A stretch of DNA of 64,000 nucleotides from Bacteroidetes bacterium 43-93 (GCA_001897855.1 MKUO01000001.1:310001-374000); one strand, 5' to 3'. Positions 49,171 through 58,253 are shown, counted from the first letter of the stretch. Notes: a model not told the origin generated them from the sequence alone. Numbers and translations are program-made.

Positions 49171-49312
49171 AGGGTAAAATACCACCCGTGTGCAGAGCTC
49201 GTCGGTTCTGCTACAACATAATAAATCGCTTACCAGTTCAACGACTGATATTCTTTGGGGATAAGCCCACCTTTTGTATAAACAACCGGGCAAAGTGTTA
49301 GGGTTGCAAAAG

Positions 49313-50098
49313 CTACTGACGTTCTTTTAGCAAGTCTGTTGGGCTAATTCCAAATTTTTTTTTGAATGCGGATGAAAAGTGTGAAAATGTTTCAAAACCG
49401 AGATCAAAATGAATTTCAGATGGTCGTGCGCCTTTCTTATCCAATAAAAAATAAGCTTCCTCAAGGCGTTTTTTAATTAGCCACTTCGACGGGGTATCTC
49501 CGAATATCTCGTGGAAGTCACGCTTAAAAGCAGAAAGGCTGCGACCAGTCAAATATGCAAACCGTTCTATACTGACATTGAAGCGGTAGTTGCGGTTCAT
49601 AAATTCCTCTATATTGATTTTTTCGAGTCTGTCAAAGTCGAAAAATAGGCTGGCTATATTTGCATTATTGTTTAGTAGAATTAGCAGAAGCTCCTCACGC
49701 TTCACATCTGCGAAGGGGGCCTTTATCCTGCCCCGGCCATCATAATATGGTTTAAAGGATGAGATGAAATTATCAATCAGTTCAGTAGACTGTAACCTTA
49801 TAAGTGTGTCTGTTAGTTTAAATTTTGCCATGCTTGGCTTGTATCGCTCCTGGAAAGTTCGGAGGAAAACGTCATCGAAGAAAACAAACACTTTATCTAT
49901 CTCGTCATCTTCCTTTTCTTTCTTATACCGCGCAAAACGGTTCTTACGCGCAATCCCACATTCTCCTGAACGAAAAGTATGGGTTTCGCTTCCGTCGTAA
50001 CAGCTTACAATACCTTTAATGACATACATAAAGGTATGCTGAAAGATAAAATGCTCAGGCGATATCTTATCTATAAGATATGAAGGTGATCGGTCCAT
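49313..50098 (-). CDS. AraC-family transcriptional regulator
   Basis: A 261-residue regulator. N-terminal cupin-like part with THTFRSGECGIARKNRFARYKK; C-terminal HTH domain with YLTGRSLSAFKRDFHEIFG and LGFETFSHFSSAFKKKFGIS. It belongs to the same subfamily as 22785-23591. It is 48 nt downstream of an SDR gene on the same strand and likely shares its transcript. Confidence 0.87.
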   Translation of the reverse strand: MDRSPSYLIDKISPEHFIFQHTFMYVIKGIVSCYDGSETHTFRSGECGIARKNRFARYKKEKEDDEIDKVFVFFDDVFLRTFQERYKPSMAKFKLTDTLIRLQSTELIDNFISSFKPYYDGRGRIKAPFADVKREELLLILLNNNANIASLFFDFDRLEKINIEEFMNRNYRFNVSIERFAYLTGRSLSAFKRDFHEIFGDTPSKWLIKKRLEEAYFLLDKKGARPSEIHFDLGFETFSHFSSAFKKKFGISPTDLLKERQ

Positions 50099-50146
50099 CA
50101 GTGCTATGTTAAGTTAGGGTATGTTGATGGCAAAAAGATCATTTTT

Positions 50147-51085
50147 TTAAAACCTAAAGCCTTCTTTTGCCAGGAACGCCCTTGTTTCTGCAACCACCCG
50201 GTCTTGAAATTTTGGGTCACGCGACAATTCTGAGCCGAGCATTGGCTTCGCCTTTTCGTCGAAATAGACACCTGTTTTGTTCGATTTGTCAGTCATTATT
50301 GTTGTGATAGTTTTTGCCGATTTTTCAGGTGTACTTGCATACTTTGAAAAGGGGGGAATTACAGACATTAAACGGCCAAATATGGCGTGGACTAAAGGAT
50401 TTACACCTTCGGCCCCAAGGCCTGTTCCACGAGTTATTCCAGGCTCCACCGCATTGAATTGCAATCTTATATTTTCTCGTGCAAAAGCCATTGCAGAAGC
50501 AAGAATACATTGCTTTGATGTGGCATAAGCATCTATACCAGCAAGTTTCGCGCCTCCAGCTTTCCATTTTCCTTGTACGCTTGCTTCTATGGAAATAAAG
50601 CGACCTCCTTTCATTCCCATTATTTTAGCGGGTTTTCGTTCGGGATCCTCAATTGCCGAAGCAATGAAAATAACATTTGCTCCGTCGGGAAGATGTGGTG
50701 CAAGTGCCTCAGTCAGGGCAAATGTGCCGAGGTGATTTGTGGCAAAGGTCATGTCCCAACCTTGGGCATTTTTTGTAGCTTGCTGCTGCATAATACCCGC
50801 GTTATTCAACAGGCCAGAAATTACAAAAGGCAGAGCAATGATTTTTTTTGCTGCCTCTTGTATACTTGTGATATCTGATACATCACAGACAATTGAAACG
50901 GCTTTAAGACCTTTTTGTTTCATTGCTTCTTCCAGCGCTTTTAGTTTTGTTGCATTACGGCCGACTAATATAATTGTACCATGTTTAGCGAGCTCGAATG
51001 CCGTTGCCCTGCCAATACCTGAAGTAGGACCGGTAATAATGTAAGCGTTATCTTTTGGGCTGTTATTAGGAATTTCCTTCGACAT
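50147..51085 (-). CDS. Short-chain dehydrogenase
   Basis: A 312-residue SDR with TGPTSGIG as cofactor motif, LLNNAGIM, FIASAIEDPE at the serine position and YATSKQCILASAMAF (Y/K). It resembles the retinol-dehydrogenase/WW-oxidoreductase group. No signal peptide is seen. Its upstream end faces the SDR at 51258, 172 nt away, forming a divergent pair of dehydrogenase operons, each with its own regulator gene. Confidence 0.86.
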   Translation of the reverse strand: MSKEIPNNSPKDNAYIITGPTSGIGRATAFELAKHGTIILVGRNATKLKALEEAMKQKGLKAVSIVCDVSDITSIQEAAKKIIALPFVISGLLNNAGIMQQQATKNAQGWDMTFATNHLGTFALTEALAPHLPDGANVIFIASAIEDPERKPAKIMGMKGGRFISIEASVQGKWKAGGAKLAGIDAYATSKQCILASAMAFARENIRLQFNAVEPGITRGTGLGAEGVNPLVHAIFGRLMSVIPPFSKYASTPEKSAKTITTIMTDKSNKTGVYFDEKAKPMLGSELSRDPKFQDRVVAETRAFLAKEGFRF

Positions 51086-51257
51086 AATATTCTGTTACAT
51101 GAATTGATAGCGCAAAGTTCAGTAACTGTTATATTCTTTAATGTTCCAGGAAGTTCAAATAATTGTCGTTAGACGTCCATTGAAATCACTTTTTGCCGTA
51201 AGACAAATATTTTGGTTTTTAAATGAGCAACCTTTGCAGGGTTAACAAGAATAAAAA

Positions 51258-52067
51258 ATGAAAACAGTGTTGATTACCGGAGCATCATCTGGCATTGGAA
51301 AAAGAACCGCAATTTTTTTAGCGCAAAACGGTTATAATGTGTACGCCACCGCACGCAGGGTGGAGAGAATGGAAGAGCTGAAAAACTTCGATATCAAACC
51401 GCTATTTTTGGATGTTACGAAAGAAGACAGTCTTGTGGCTTGCGTGGAACAAATTCTGACAGAAGCAGGTCGAATAGATATTTTGATCAACAATGCCGGC
51501 TCGGGCTACTATGGAGCATTGGAAGATATGCCGATGTCTGATGCAAAATACCAATTCGACGTGAACGTTTTTGCCGCAGCCCGCCTGACGCAATTGGTTT
51601 TGCCTACCATGCGTGTAAACAAATATGGTAAGATCGTAAATGTTTCATCCATTGGTGGCAAAGTGACATTACCGATGGGCGTGTGGTACCACGCGAGTAA
51701 ATTTGCGATTGAGGGGTTGAGTGATGCACTCCGCAAAGAAGTTAAACAGTTTGGCATTGACGTCATCGTGATCGAACCGGGCGGAACAAAATCCGAAATG
51801 ACGGGGTTGGGAACTGAATATTTAAACCGTATCTCGGGCGAAACACCATATGGACATTTGGCAAAAGGGGTTAGTAAAATGTATGCGGCGACTGAGAAAA
51901 ACGCATCGGATCCGATTGTGATTGCCAAACTCATTAAAAAAGGCATCGAGGCCAAAAGTCCGAGAACGAGATACGCCGGAGCTTCAGGTGCTAAATTGAT
52001 GTTATTTTTGAAAACAATACTATCAGACAGAATGTTCGATAAATTAATAATGAGCCAGATGAAATGA
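51258..52067 (+). CDS. SDR-family oxidoreductase
   Basis: A 269-residue classical SDR: TGASSGIG at residues 7-14, NNAGSGYYGALEDMP, VSSIGGK (S), and YHASKFAIEGLSDALRKEV (Y/K). Long-chain or steroid-like carbonyls are typical for this group, but the substrate is unknown. The Crp/Fnr-type regulator begins 1 nt after its stop, so translation is probably coupled. Confidence 0.88.
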   Translation: MKTVLITGASSGIGKRTAIFLAQNGYNVYATARRVERMEELKNFDIKPLFLDVTKEDSLVACVEQILTEAGRIDILINNAGSGYYGALEDMPMSDAKYQFDVNVFAAARLTQLVLPTMRVNKYGKIVNVSSIGGKVTLPMGVWYHASKFAIEGLSDALRKEVKQFGIDVIVIEPGGTKSEMTGLGTEYLNRISGETPYGHLAKGVSKMYAATEKNASDPIVIAKLIKKGIEAKSPRTRYAGASGAKLMLFLKTILSDRMFDKLIMSQMK

Positions 52068-52068
52068 T

Positions 52069-52638
52069 ATGGAAACAGTAATTAACTATCTGCTACAGTT
52101 TGGAAACCTGAACCAGCAACAGATCGACTTCATAACGAAAAAAGGAAAGGTGTCAACGCTTAATAAGGACGAATATTTTTCGGAGGCGGGAAAGATTGCA
52201 AAAAAGGTCGGGTTTATTTTGGAGGGTATCCTCCGGGTCTGTTACTATGATAACAAGGGCAACGATGTTACCAAATATTTCATTGATGAAAATAATTTTG
52301 TCGTAGATCTGGACAGTTTTGACAACGAAATCCCTTCTTCAGGATATGTGCAAGCCGTTACATACTGTAAGCTCATTATTTTTTCCAAGCATGATTGGGA
52401 GGATATTTCCGATACCATAGTAGGTTGGGAAAGTATAATAAACAAAATCATCAAAAAATCTCTTATCCAAAAAATTGAAAGGCGCAGTCCACTGGTTTCT
52501 GAAGATGCCACCACCCGTTATTTGGCATTTATGGAGACATATCCGCAATTGGTCAATCGCATTCCACTGTCCTACCTGGCATCTTACCTGGGTGTTACGC
52601 AATCGTCGCTGAGCCGAATAAGAAAAAGCATTCGCTGA
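52069..52638 (+). CDS. Crp/Fnr-family regulator
   Basis: A 189-residue regulator with an N-terminal cyclic-nucleotide-binding fold (DEYFSEAGKIAKKVGFILEGILRVCYYDNKGNDV) and a C-terminal helix-turn-helix (PLSYLASYLGVTQSSLSRIRKSI). No Fe-S cysteine cluster is visible. In Bacteroidota, such short Crp-like proteins often control a neighbouring oxidoreductase gene; the SDR 1 nt upstream is the likely target. Confidence 0.87.
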   Translation: METVINYLLQFGNLNQQQIDFITKKGKVSTLNKDEYFSEAGKIAKKVGFILEGILRVCYYDNKGNDVTKYFIDENNFVVDLDSFDNEIPSSGYVQAVTYCKLIIFSKHDWEDISDTIVGWESIINKIIKKSLIQKIERRSPLVSEDATTRYLAFMETYPQLVNRIPLSYLASYLGVTQSSLSRIRKSIR

Positions 52639-52865
52639 AAACGTATTCGACAATGGCAAACACCTCTATTTCTTATCAAGCGATTTTAGGGTGACCGTGA
52701 AAACAGCTTTAATCCTTCAACAAACCGGTTCGATGTAAGTCAAATAGAGATCACAAAACATAAAAGCCGCTATTGTAAAACTCCTGTGATTTAATATAGA
52801 GATTAACACCTTATGCGAAGTTTTTATTGTTTATACTGGGAATTGAACCCCCGACACAAAAAATC
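52639..52865. other. Short gap, left boundary of integrative element
   Basis: After the Crp gene nothing coding is seen. The last 30 nt hold the tRNA-like att candidate. Confidence 0.5.
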
Positions 52866-52866
52866 T
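52834..52866 (-). other. tRNA-like segment, candidate att site
   Basis: On the minus strand, just after the integrase stop, the sequence reads GTGTCGGGGGTTCAATTCCC. GTGTC plus the consensus GGTTCAATTCC resembles the variable loop and T-arm of a tRNA, such as tRNA-Phe. The T stem pairs imperfectly and no acceptor stem or CCA follows, so this is not a complete tRNA. It suits a scar at the element's edge, with the tRNA 5' part displaced to the right. Confidence 0.35.
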
Positions 52867-54113
52867 CAGTCCTTTGAATAAATAGAGGTAGATATCGTTA
52901 TCGACGGCACCGCCAAAAGTTTCTTCATATCATCACTCACCTTCCTGTCGAGAATCTTTGCATAATGCTGAGTCATTTTAATGTTTTTATGTCCTAACAT
53001 CATACTCACTGTTTCAATTGGTACACCATTACTAAGTGTTACAGTGGTAGCAAATGTATGGCGTGCAATATGGAAAGTTAGATTCTTTGAAATACCACAT
53101 ATATCGCCTATTTCCTTTAAATAGGCATTCATTTTTTGGTTGCTTACTGTCGGCAATACTTTACGCTCAGACAAACATTTGGGATGGTCCTTGTATTTTT
53201 CCAAGATAGCTTGAGCCATCGGCAGTAGTGGTATACGACTAGGTATGTCAGTCTTTTGACGTTTTGTAAATAACCAGTTGTTACCATCTATTCCAATACC
53301 GATGTTTGATGGTCGAAGTTGAAATACGTCTATATAAGCAAGGCCTGTGTAGCAACTAAATAGAAAGATATCACGTATTTGGTCTAGTCGATTAGTATTG
53401 AATTGTTTTGTTGCGATGGTTTTTAATTCATCTTCTGTTAAATAATCTCTTAAGACCTCTTTTTTAGTCATCTTAAAACCTATAAAAGGATCTTTGTGCA
53501 GCCAACCACTTTTTACGCAATGGTTTACAATCTTTCGCAAGTTTGATATATACTTAATGGTAGTATTATGGCTGCATTTTCTTTCGCTTTTTAAATAGAA
53601 TTCAAAGTTTGTAACAAAATCAAAAGACAAACTTTTGAGCTCGATATCTGCCTTGCCATATTTCCACATGATGAAATTGCGGGTATGATCAAAAGCTGTA
53701 TTATAACGTTCGATTGTTCCAGGTGCGAATTCACTATTTACCAGGGCGGTGATGCGCTCGTTATGCTGCTTAAAAAAATCCAGAAGCATAAGTTTCTTTT
53801 CTTCTCGCCCGGTAAGTTCATTTTTGATGGCGACCGCGGTAATTTCTTTTTCTATTTCTATAAGTTTTATACGTGTCTCATGGACCTTGCGTTCTAGTGT
53901 ATCGAGTAACATGTTCAATGTTCTACTTGTCCCATTAGTACCCCTTACTCGTTGCGCCTGGCTATTCCATCTTTCCGGGTCGCAACTGTACTTTGTGGTC
54001 ATTTCTGTCACTGCCCCATTAACGGTTATTCGCAAGTATACCGGCAAACTACCTTTTTTATCATTTTTCGATTTTTTCAGGTAAAACAGAATACTCAAAC
54101 TTTTTTCTAGCAT
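52866..54113 (-). CDS. Tyrosine recombinase (Bacteroidota integrase)
   Basis: A 415-residue site-specific recombinase with an arm-DNA-binding N-domain (1-100), a SAM-like core-binding domain (about 105-210) and a catalytic domain (215-400). Catalytic residues seen: lysine near LFTKRQKTD, HIARH (H-x-x-R), LGH and the tyrosine in MTQHYAKI. The first arginine position holds A in CYTGLAYIDV, as often in Bacteroidota integrases such as IntDOT, where it is also not Arg. It integrates or excises the element, using the nearby att-like sequence and probably the direct repeats upstream of its start. A fragment of a related gene lies at 34426. Confidence 0.93.
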   Translation of the reverse strand: MLEKSLSILFYLKKSKNDKKGSLPVYLRITVNGAVTEMTTKYSCDPERWNSQAQRVRGTNGTSRTLNMLLDTLERKVHETRIKLIEIEKEITAVAIKNELTGREEKKLMLLDFFKQHNERITALVNSEFAPGTIERYNTAFDHTRNFIMWKYGKADIELKSLSFDFVTNFEFYLKSERKCSHNTTIKYISNLRKIVNHCVKSGWLHKDPFIGFKMTKKEVLRDYLTEDELKTIATKQFNTNRLDQIRDIFLFSCYTGLAYIDVFQLRPSNIGIGIDGNNWLFTKRQKTDIPSRIPLLPMAQAILEKYKDHPKCLSERKVLPTVSNQKMNAYLKEIGDICGISKNLTFHIARHTFATTVTLSNGVPIETVSMMLGHKNIKMTQHYAKILDRKVSDDMKKLLAVPSITISTSIYSKD

Positions 54114-54166
54114 ATAACTACATTTATTTGGTTACAAAAATCTTATTGTAGTTACTTAAAGACAAG

Positions 54167-54185
54167 ATGTTCAATGGCTGAACAT
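54167..54185. repeat. 7-bp inverted repeat near integrase
   Basis: ATGTTCA and TGAACAT with a 5-nt spacer ATGGC, 54 nt before the integrase start. It suits an operator or a recombinase/directionality-factor site. Confidence 0.5.
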
Positions 54186-54211
54186 GTTGATATTCAATCT
54201 GTTGTAAAGAT

Positions 54212-54263
54212 TTCAGTGAGTAAATTTTTAAAACGAATCAACTCACTGAATAACTCACTGAAT
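54212..54263. repeat. Direct and inverted 10-12-mers (candidate arm-type sites)
   Basis: AACTCACTGAAT occurs twice in perfect tandem (54240-54251, 54252-54263) and TTCAGTGAGT, its inverse core, lies at 54212-54221. Repeats like this beside an integrase gene are typical for arm-type integrase binding sites. Confidence 0.5.
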
Positions 54264-54304
54264 ATTTGAGAAGAAATGAAAGTTTTGAGGGGCTATAAAT
54301 GAAA

Positions 54305-54337
54305 AAACGCCCAAAAATCAATGATTTGTGGGCGTTT
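54305..54337. terminator. Hairpin, possible terminator or RNA stem
   Basis: AAACGCCCA/TGGGCGTTT flank an inner AAATCA/TGATTT stem, giving about 15 bp in total. The T-run is short, so it may be an RNA element and not a terminator. Confidence 0.5.
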
Positions 54338-54453
54338 AATCTCCGTTGAAGGTTATTTGGCGGGGTCAAGTTGTCAAAGTTCGAACCAAATTAATGCAGA
54401 CCTGATAGAAATTATCAACTTCCGTTAGTACGATTTTCACGGGAATTTATCTT

Positions 54454-54495
54454 AGCGGCCACATCTTTAACCTAAAGTTGTGGCCGCTCTTTTTT
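54454..54495 (+). terminator. Strong terminator with no plus-strand gene before it
   Basis: 10-bp stem AGCGGCCACA/TGTGGCCGCT extended by CTTTA/TAAAG, ACC loop, then a T6 run. The nearest plus-strand gene upstream ends at 52638, so it probably terminates a non-coding or antisense transcript starting in 54114-54450. Confidence 0.75.
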
Positions 54496-54682
54496 GCGAA
54501 CAGCGAACATTTTTTGAATGCTACCAATATGGATGTAGCATTTTGTAGCATGCTCCTTATTTTATTAATTATTGATTGATAGTCAAGTAAAAAATAATGC
54601 TACAAAGGCAGAAAAAGCATGTAGCAAAAATGTAGCAACTTGTAGCATTTTTCGAGAAAATTTTAGACTAATGAATAAACCA

Positions 54683-55177
54683 TTAGACGTTTGTCTCATC
54701 GGGCTGCTGAGATACTCTTTTTAGTACTTCCTTCATATCAGCAACCAATTCTTTAAGTAACCGGTTGTTTTCATGCAGTATTACAAGCTCTTGGTTAGTA
54801 CGGTCGTGTTCCTCCCGCAGCGCATAATATCGGTCGTCTATTTCAGATTTCTTTTCCAGCAGTTGCAGGTATCTTTTTTTTAATTCCTCGTCCGCTGCTG
54901 AATGCACATGCTCAATCTGCACATCTTCCGGGTGAGTGCTGGTATCGGTTTGGGATTCTTGATGCAGGTAAAGGCCACGCTTATTTCGGTCATACTTTTT
55001 ATAGCTATCCAGGTTGATCTTAAAAACATCCTCTATTTTATTGAGCAGCTTATCGCTTACCGGCTTCTCACCATTCTCCATTCTGGATAGCGTAGGCTGA
55101 TTGTAACCTACCAGCTCTGCAAAGGCGTATTGCTTATGGCCCTTTTCTTCCCTGAATTGTTTGAGATCAAATTTCAT
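54683..55177 (-). CDS. XRE-family helix-turn-helix regulator with coiled coil
   Basis: A 164-residue protein with an N-terminal Cro/C1-type helix-turn-helix (about 5-60; KQYAFAELVGYNQPTLSRMENG) and a C-terminal coiled coil (about 95-155; DRYYALREEHDRTNQELVIL). It probably represses element genes. Three TATTCCC-type sites in the 174-nt gap to the divergent plus-strand genes are the likely operators. It may act like an ICE or phage repressor. Confidence 0.85.
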   Translation of the reverse strand: MKFDLKQFREEKGHKQYAFAELVGYNQPTLSRMENGEKPVSDKLLNKIEDVFKINLDSYKKYDRNKRGLYLHQESQTDTSTHPEDVQIEHVHSAADEELKKRYLQLLEKKSEIDDRYYALREEHDRTNQELVILHENNRLLKELVADMKEVLKRVSQQPDETNV

Positions 55178-55192
55178 AACCGAAGCATTTAG

Positions 55193-55340
55193 AATTATTC
55201 CCTTTTTGGGAAATAATTTTGTCTTTTTATAACAGAAATGATAAAATAATATTCCCTTTTATTATCTTTACCCGCTAAAATTGTCACGAAAGTATAAAAT
55301 TTTAGACAAAAAGGCAAAATTTTATAAAAAGGGAATAATT
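55193..55340. promoter_or_regulatory. Operator-like inverted repeats between divergent element genes
   Basis: AATTATTCCCTTTTT at 55193-55207 is repeated in exact inverse as AAAAAGGGAATAATT at 55326-55340. ATTCCCTTTT occurs again at 55251-55260, and GGGAAATA at 55208-55215 makes the first site a palindrome. The XRE regulator is the likely binder. Confidence 0.6.
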
Positions 55341-55351
55341 AAACTTTTGTT

Positions 55352-55624
55352 ATGGAATCACTACACTACCGTTTCAACTTGCGTGCCTGGTTGATGAACC
55401 TGCCGCTCAAGAAAAGGAGCGCAATCATGGACAGTATTATTGAGCAGTCTGGCCAGAGCCGCCACACGATCAAGCGCATCATGTACTCAAAGGTGAATGA
55501 CACGACTTATGTACGTGCAGAAACTAAAGAAGTCATCTGCCGGATTTTTCAGAAAAGCCTGCAAGAACTGGAAAATGCGCCTAATCCCGTTAATCATTCA
55601 ATAAAAGCAATCCAACATGATTAA
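55352..55624 (+). CDS. Small element protein, probably DNA-binding
   Basis: A 90-residue protein. PLKKRSAIMDSIIEQSGQSRHTIKRIMYSKVND looks like a helix-turn-helix, but I recognise no named family. It starts 12 nt beyond the inverse operator repeat and overlaps the next gene by 8 nt. It is a candidate regulator or excision (directionality) factor of the element. Confidence 0.6.
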   Translation: MESLHYRFNLRAWLMNLPLKKRSAIMDSIIEQSGQSRHTIKRIMYSKVNDTTYVRAETKEVICRIFQKSLQELENAPNPVNHSIKAIQHD

Positions 55625-55892
55625 CAACTTTGATTTTGAGGTGTATCAATCCTATCTCCAACTTCAGGCAGAATGTAAGACAATTTATAAGGAACTGGAA
55701 CGACGATATGAACAGTGCCGGTGTCCCAATTGCCAAAAAGAAGTGATCTTGTTTTCGCTGGACTTACTCAGCCTTAACATGCTTGTGTCCCACATGGAGA
55801 ACCAGATCAGTCCGCCAATCAGCGCGATCCTGCAAGAAATGCAGATAGACCATATAATGACGGAAAACGGGAAGGCTGCCTTAACCAAGTAA
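55617..55892 (+). CDS. Small protein with a CxxC pair
   Basis: A 91-residue protein with the pair CRCPNC near residue 34-39 and a mostly helical C-terminal half. The single pair could bind zinc with another unit. The family is unknown. It overlaps its upstream neighbour by 8 nt and precedes the primase-helicase by 51 nt, so probably all are one transcript. Confidence 0.55.
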   Translation: MINNFDFEVYQSYLQLQAECKTIYKELERRYEQCRCPNCQKEVILFSLDLLSLNMLVSHMENQISPPISAILQEMQIDHIMTENGKAALTK

Positions 55893-55943
55893 CACTGTTC
55901 TTCTTCCGGCAATAACCTTTTTGATTTACCCTTTTCTTATCGG

Positions 55944-58253
55944 ATGCAATACTTAGGCAATACGGACACAGTTGATTATTTTAATAAAAGAATGGCGGCA
56001 CTCGGTATTACCGATGCCATGCTGGATATTGACCTTTATACGGACAGCTTTACCAATACCAATTATCATAACGTCCCTAATACAACAAAGCAGTACCGGA
56101 TATTCGAGCCGAACGATAAAGGCATTGGTATCCTGCTATATAGTATCGAAGGGGAAGTACAATGGTTCCGGTCAATCGAGGGAAAGCAGAAAACAAGGGT
56201 GTACCGGCAGACACGGCTGCTGCATCCCAAAGTCAGAAAGGACGGTATTCAGAAGTATGATATACCGAGGGGACAAAAAACGCTTCCCTTCTTTCCTCCG
56301 GCACTGTTGGAGAAATACGATAAAGGAGAAGAAATAGAAATCCTGTATCTGACGGAAGGCCATTTTAAGGCGTTCAAAGCGACCATGCACCATATTATGT
56401 GTGTTGGCCTGCCTTCTATTACCTGCCTAAAGGATGCGGATGGATTAATGCACGAAGACATCATCAAACTGATACGAAAGTGCCAGGTGCAGAAAGTGGT
56501 ATGGCTACAGGATGGCGACTGCCGCAACATCACCGCTAAAGAAATAACGGACAGTGTAGATCTGGCGCACCGTCCCCATGTGTTCTATAAAAGCGTTGAG
56601 GCGTTCCATGATCTACTAAGCAAAGAAGGGGTACGGCTCTATTTTGCCCATATCAATACCCTGGAGCTGGAGCAGCATCCCAAAGGCATTGATGACCTGC
56701 TATGCCTGGTCAGCGACCCTGAAAAAGAAAAGGTTGCTGCAGAGTTCAACGACTTCCGAATACAGAAAGCTGGTTACTACTCTGGTGTGTACTTTACCCG
56801 TATCGAAGTAACACGAAGTACGCACAGTGTATATAAGTACTTCATGCTCGATGACGTAAACGGATTCTACCGATACCATGCTGAACTGCGGCCAGAGCTA
56901 CAGAATACCCCTTTTAAATTCTTTGGCACGACCTATCAATATGATGAGCAAACATCCCAATGCACCATTATTGTCCCCAAAGGTGCAGCGAATTATTTCC
57001 GCGCAGCAGATTCCTATTATCAATATGTAGAAATACCCGATCAATGGGGGCGTATTGTCCGAACCTTTGAGCGCAGGGAAAAGAAGACAATTATAGAGGA
57101 TAATGGTAAAGACATTTTTAAACACATACCCAAGTATATGACCTTTTGCAACATTCCTTCACACACCGACTACCAACAGGTAGTCCATAACTGTTATAAC
57201 CTGTATCACCCCTTTGAGTGGGAACCAGAAGAGGGCGAATGCCCGCATACCCTGCAATTCATCCGGCACATCTTCGGAACAGAAAAAATATTGCTGGATG
57301 TCAGCAATACCGAAAGCAGTATTGAGCGTTGGGAATTAGGCGTTGACTATTTGCAATTATTATTCCAGAAGCCGCAGCAGGTATTACCTATCTTATGCCT
57401 GGTATCTGTTGAGCGGCAAACCGGGAAAACAACCTTTGGCGATTGGCTGAAAGAGATTTTTAAGGAGAACATGGCTATCGTCGGCAATGTTGACCTGAAA
57501 GGGGATTTTAACGCCCATTGGCTGAGCAAGCTGATCGTTGCGGTGGATGAAACGAAGATAGATAATGATGTGGTGGTAGAACGCCTTAAATCCTTATCTA
57601 CGGCTAAATCTGCAATCCTGAATGCGAAAGGAAAAGATCAAAGGAGCATCCCGATTTTTGCTAAATTCATACTGATAAGTAACCGTGAAGATGACTTTAT
57701 CCGAATAGACAAGGAAGAAATAAGGTTTTGGGTGATTAAAGTACCCAGGCTGCCCGATGAGGAAAGGGACGTGCGGCTGTTAAAGAAAATGGTAGCGGAA
57801 ATACCGCAATTCCTGAACTACCTGAATAAACGAACTATTAAAGCCCATGAAAAAGAAAGGCATTGGTTTGAATCACGTTTATTAGTTACAGAGGCTTTGA
57901 GGAATGTTGTTGCCAGGAGCAAGGTAACAATGGAGAAGCAATTAATGATTGCTATTGCTGAATTATTTGAAACGGCGGGTGTACCAGAAATTACCATGCC
58001 ACTTACCGAGATAGCTGCATTGGTAAAACAGCAGAACAACAAAAGCTATGTAAGCGAAACGCTCAAGCGTATGGGATATAAAGCTGCTGAATCCCCCAGC
58101 ATGAAGTACTTTCCCCGGATCATTGAACGCAGAGAAATGAACGGTGAAATATCACTCGCCTGCGAGTACATAAAATTCAAAGGCCGTTACTTCACCTTCA
58201 GCCGTAATGATTTTATGGCCTCTGATTCGGAAGAAACACTATCTGTCACATAA
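55944..58253 (+). CDS. Primase-helicase (D5/DUF5906-type SF3 helicase)
   Basis: A 769-residue replication protein. The N-terminal third holds a TOPRIM-like segment (LYLTEGHFKAFKA; KVVWLQDGDCRN), resembling the primase side. The C-terminal third has a helicase: Walker A ERQTGKTT, Walker B AVDETKID, and sensor LISNREDD. This layout fits the primase-helicase proteins of integrative elements and phages. It would start replication of the excised circle. No separate replication-origin repeat is seen in the window. Confidence 0.8.
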   Translation: MQYLGNTDTVDYFNKRMAALGITDAMLDIDLYTDSFTNTNYHNVPNTTKQYRIFEPNDKGIGILLYSIEGEVQWFRSIEGKQKTRVYRQTRLLHPKVRKDGIQKYDIPRGQKTLPFFPPALLEKYDKGEEIEILYLTEGHFKAFKATMHHIMCVGLPSITCLKDADGLMHEDIIKLIRKCQVQKVVWLQDGDCRNITAKEITDSVDLAHRPHVFYKSVEAFHDLLSKEGVRLYFAHINTLELEQHPKGIDDLLCLVSDPEKEKVAAEFNDFRIQKAGYYSGVYFTRIEVTRSTHSVYKYFMLDDVNGFYRYHAELRPELQNTPFKFFGTTYQYDEQTSQCTIIVPKGAANYFRAADSYYQYVEIPDQWGRIVRTFERREKKTIIEDNGKDIFKHIPKYMTFCNIPSHTDYQQVVHNCYNLYHPFEWEPEEGECPHTLQFIRHIFGTEKILLDVSNTESSIERWELGVDYLQLLFQKPQQVLPILCLVSVERQTGKTTFGDWLKEIFKENMAIVGNVDLKGDFNAHWLSKLIVAVDETKIDNDVVVERLKSLSTAKSAILNAKGKDQRSIPIFAKFILISNREDDFIRIDKEEIRFWVIKVPRLPDEERDVRLLKKMVAEIPQFLNYLNKRTIKAHEKERHWFESRLLVTEALRNVVARSKVTMEKQLMIAIAELFETAGVPEITMPLTEIAALVKQQNNKSYVSETLKRMGYKAAESPSMKYFPRIIERREMNGEISLACEYIKFKGRYFTFSRNDFMASDSEETLSVT

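Larger units (their letters stand above)
54114..54682. other. Non-coding integrase upstream region
   Basis: 569 nt without a gene but with several structures listed separately: a 7-bp palindrome, 12-bp direct repeats, a hairpin and a strong plus-strand terminator. The last 185 nt show repeated GTAGCA words (ATGTAGCAxx, repeated about six times at 54530-54645), meaning unclear. Confidence 0.55.

Noticed and set aside
52834-52866. Complete tRNA gene
   Set aside because: Only a T-arm-like part is present; no acceptor, D-arm or full anticodon stem can be folded.
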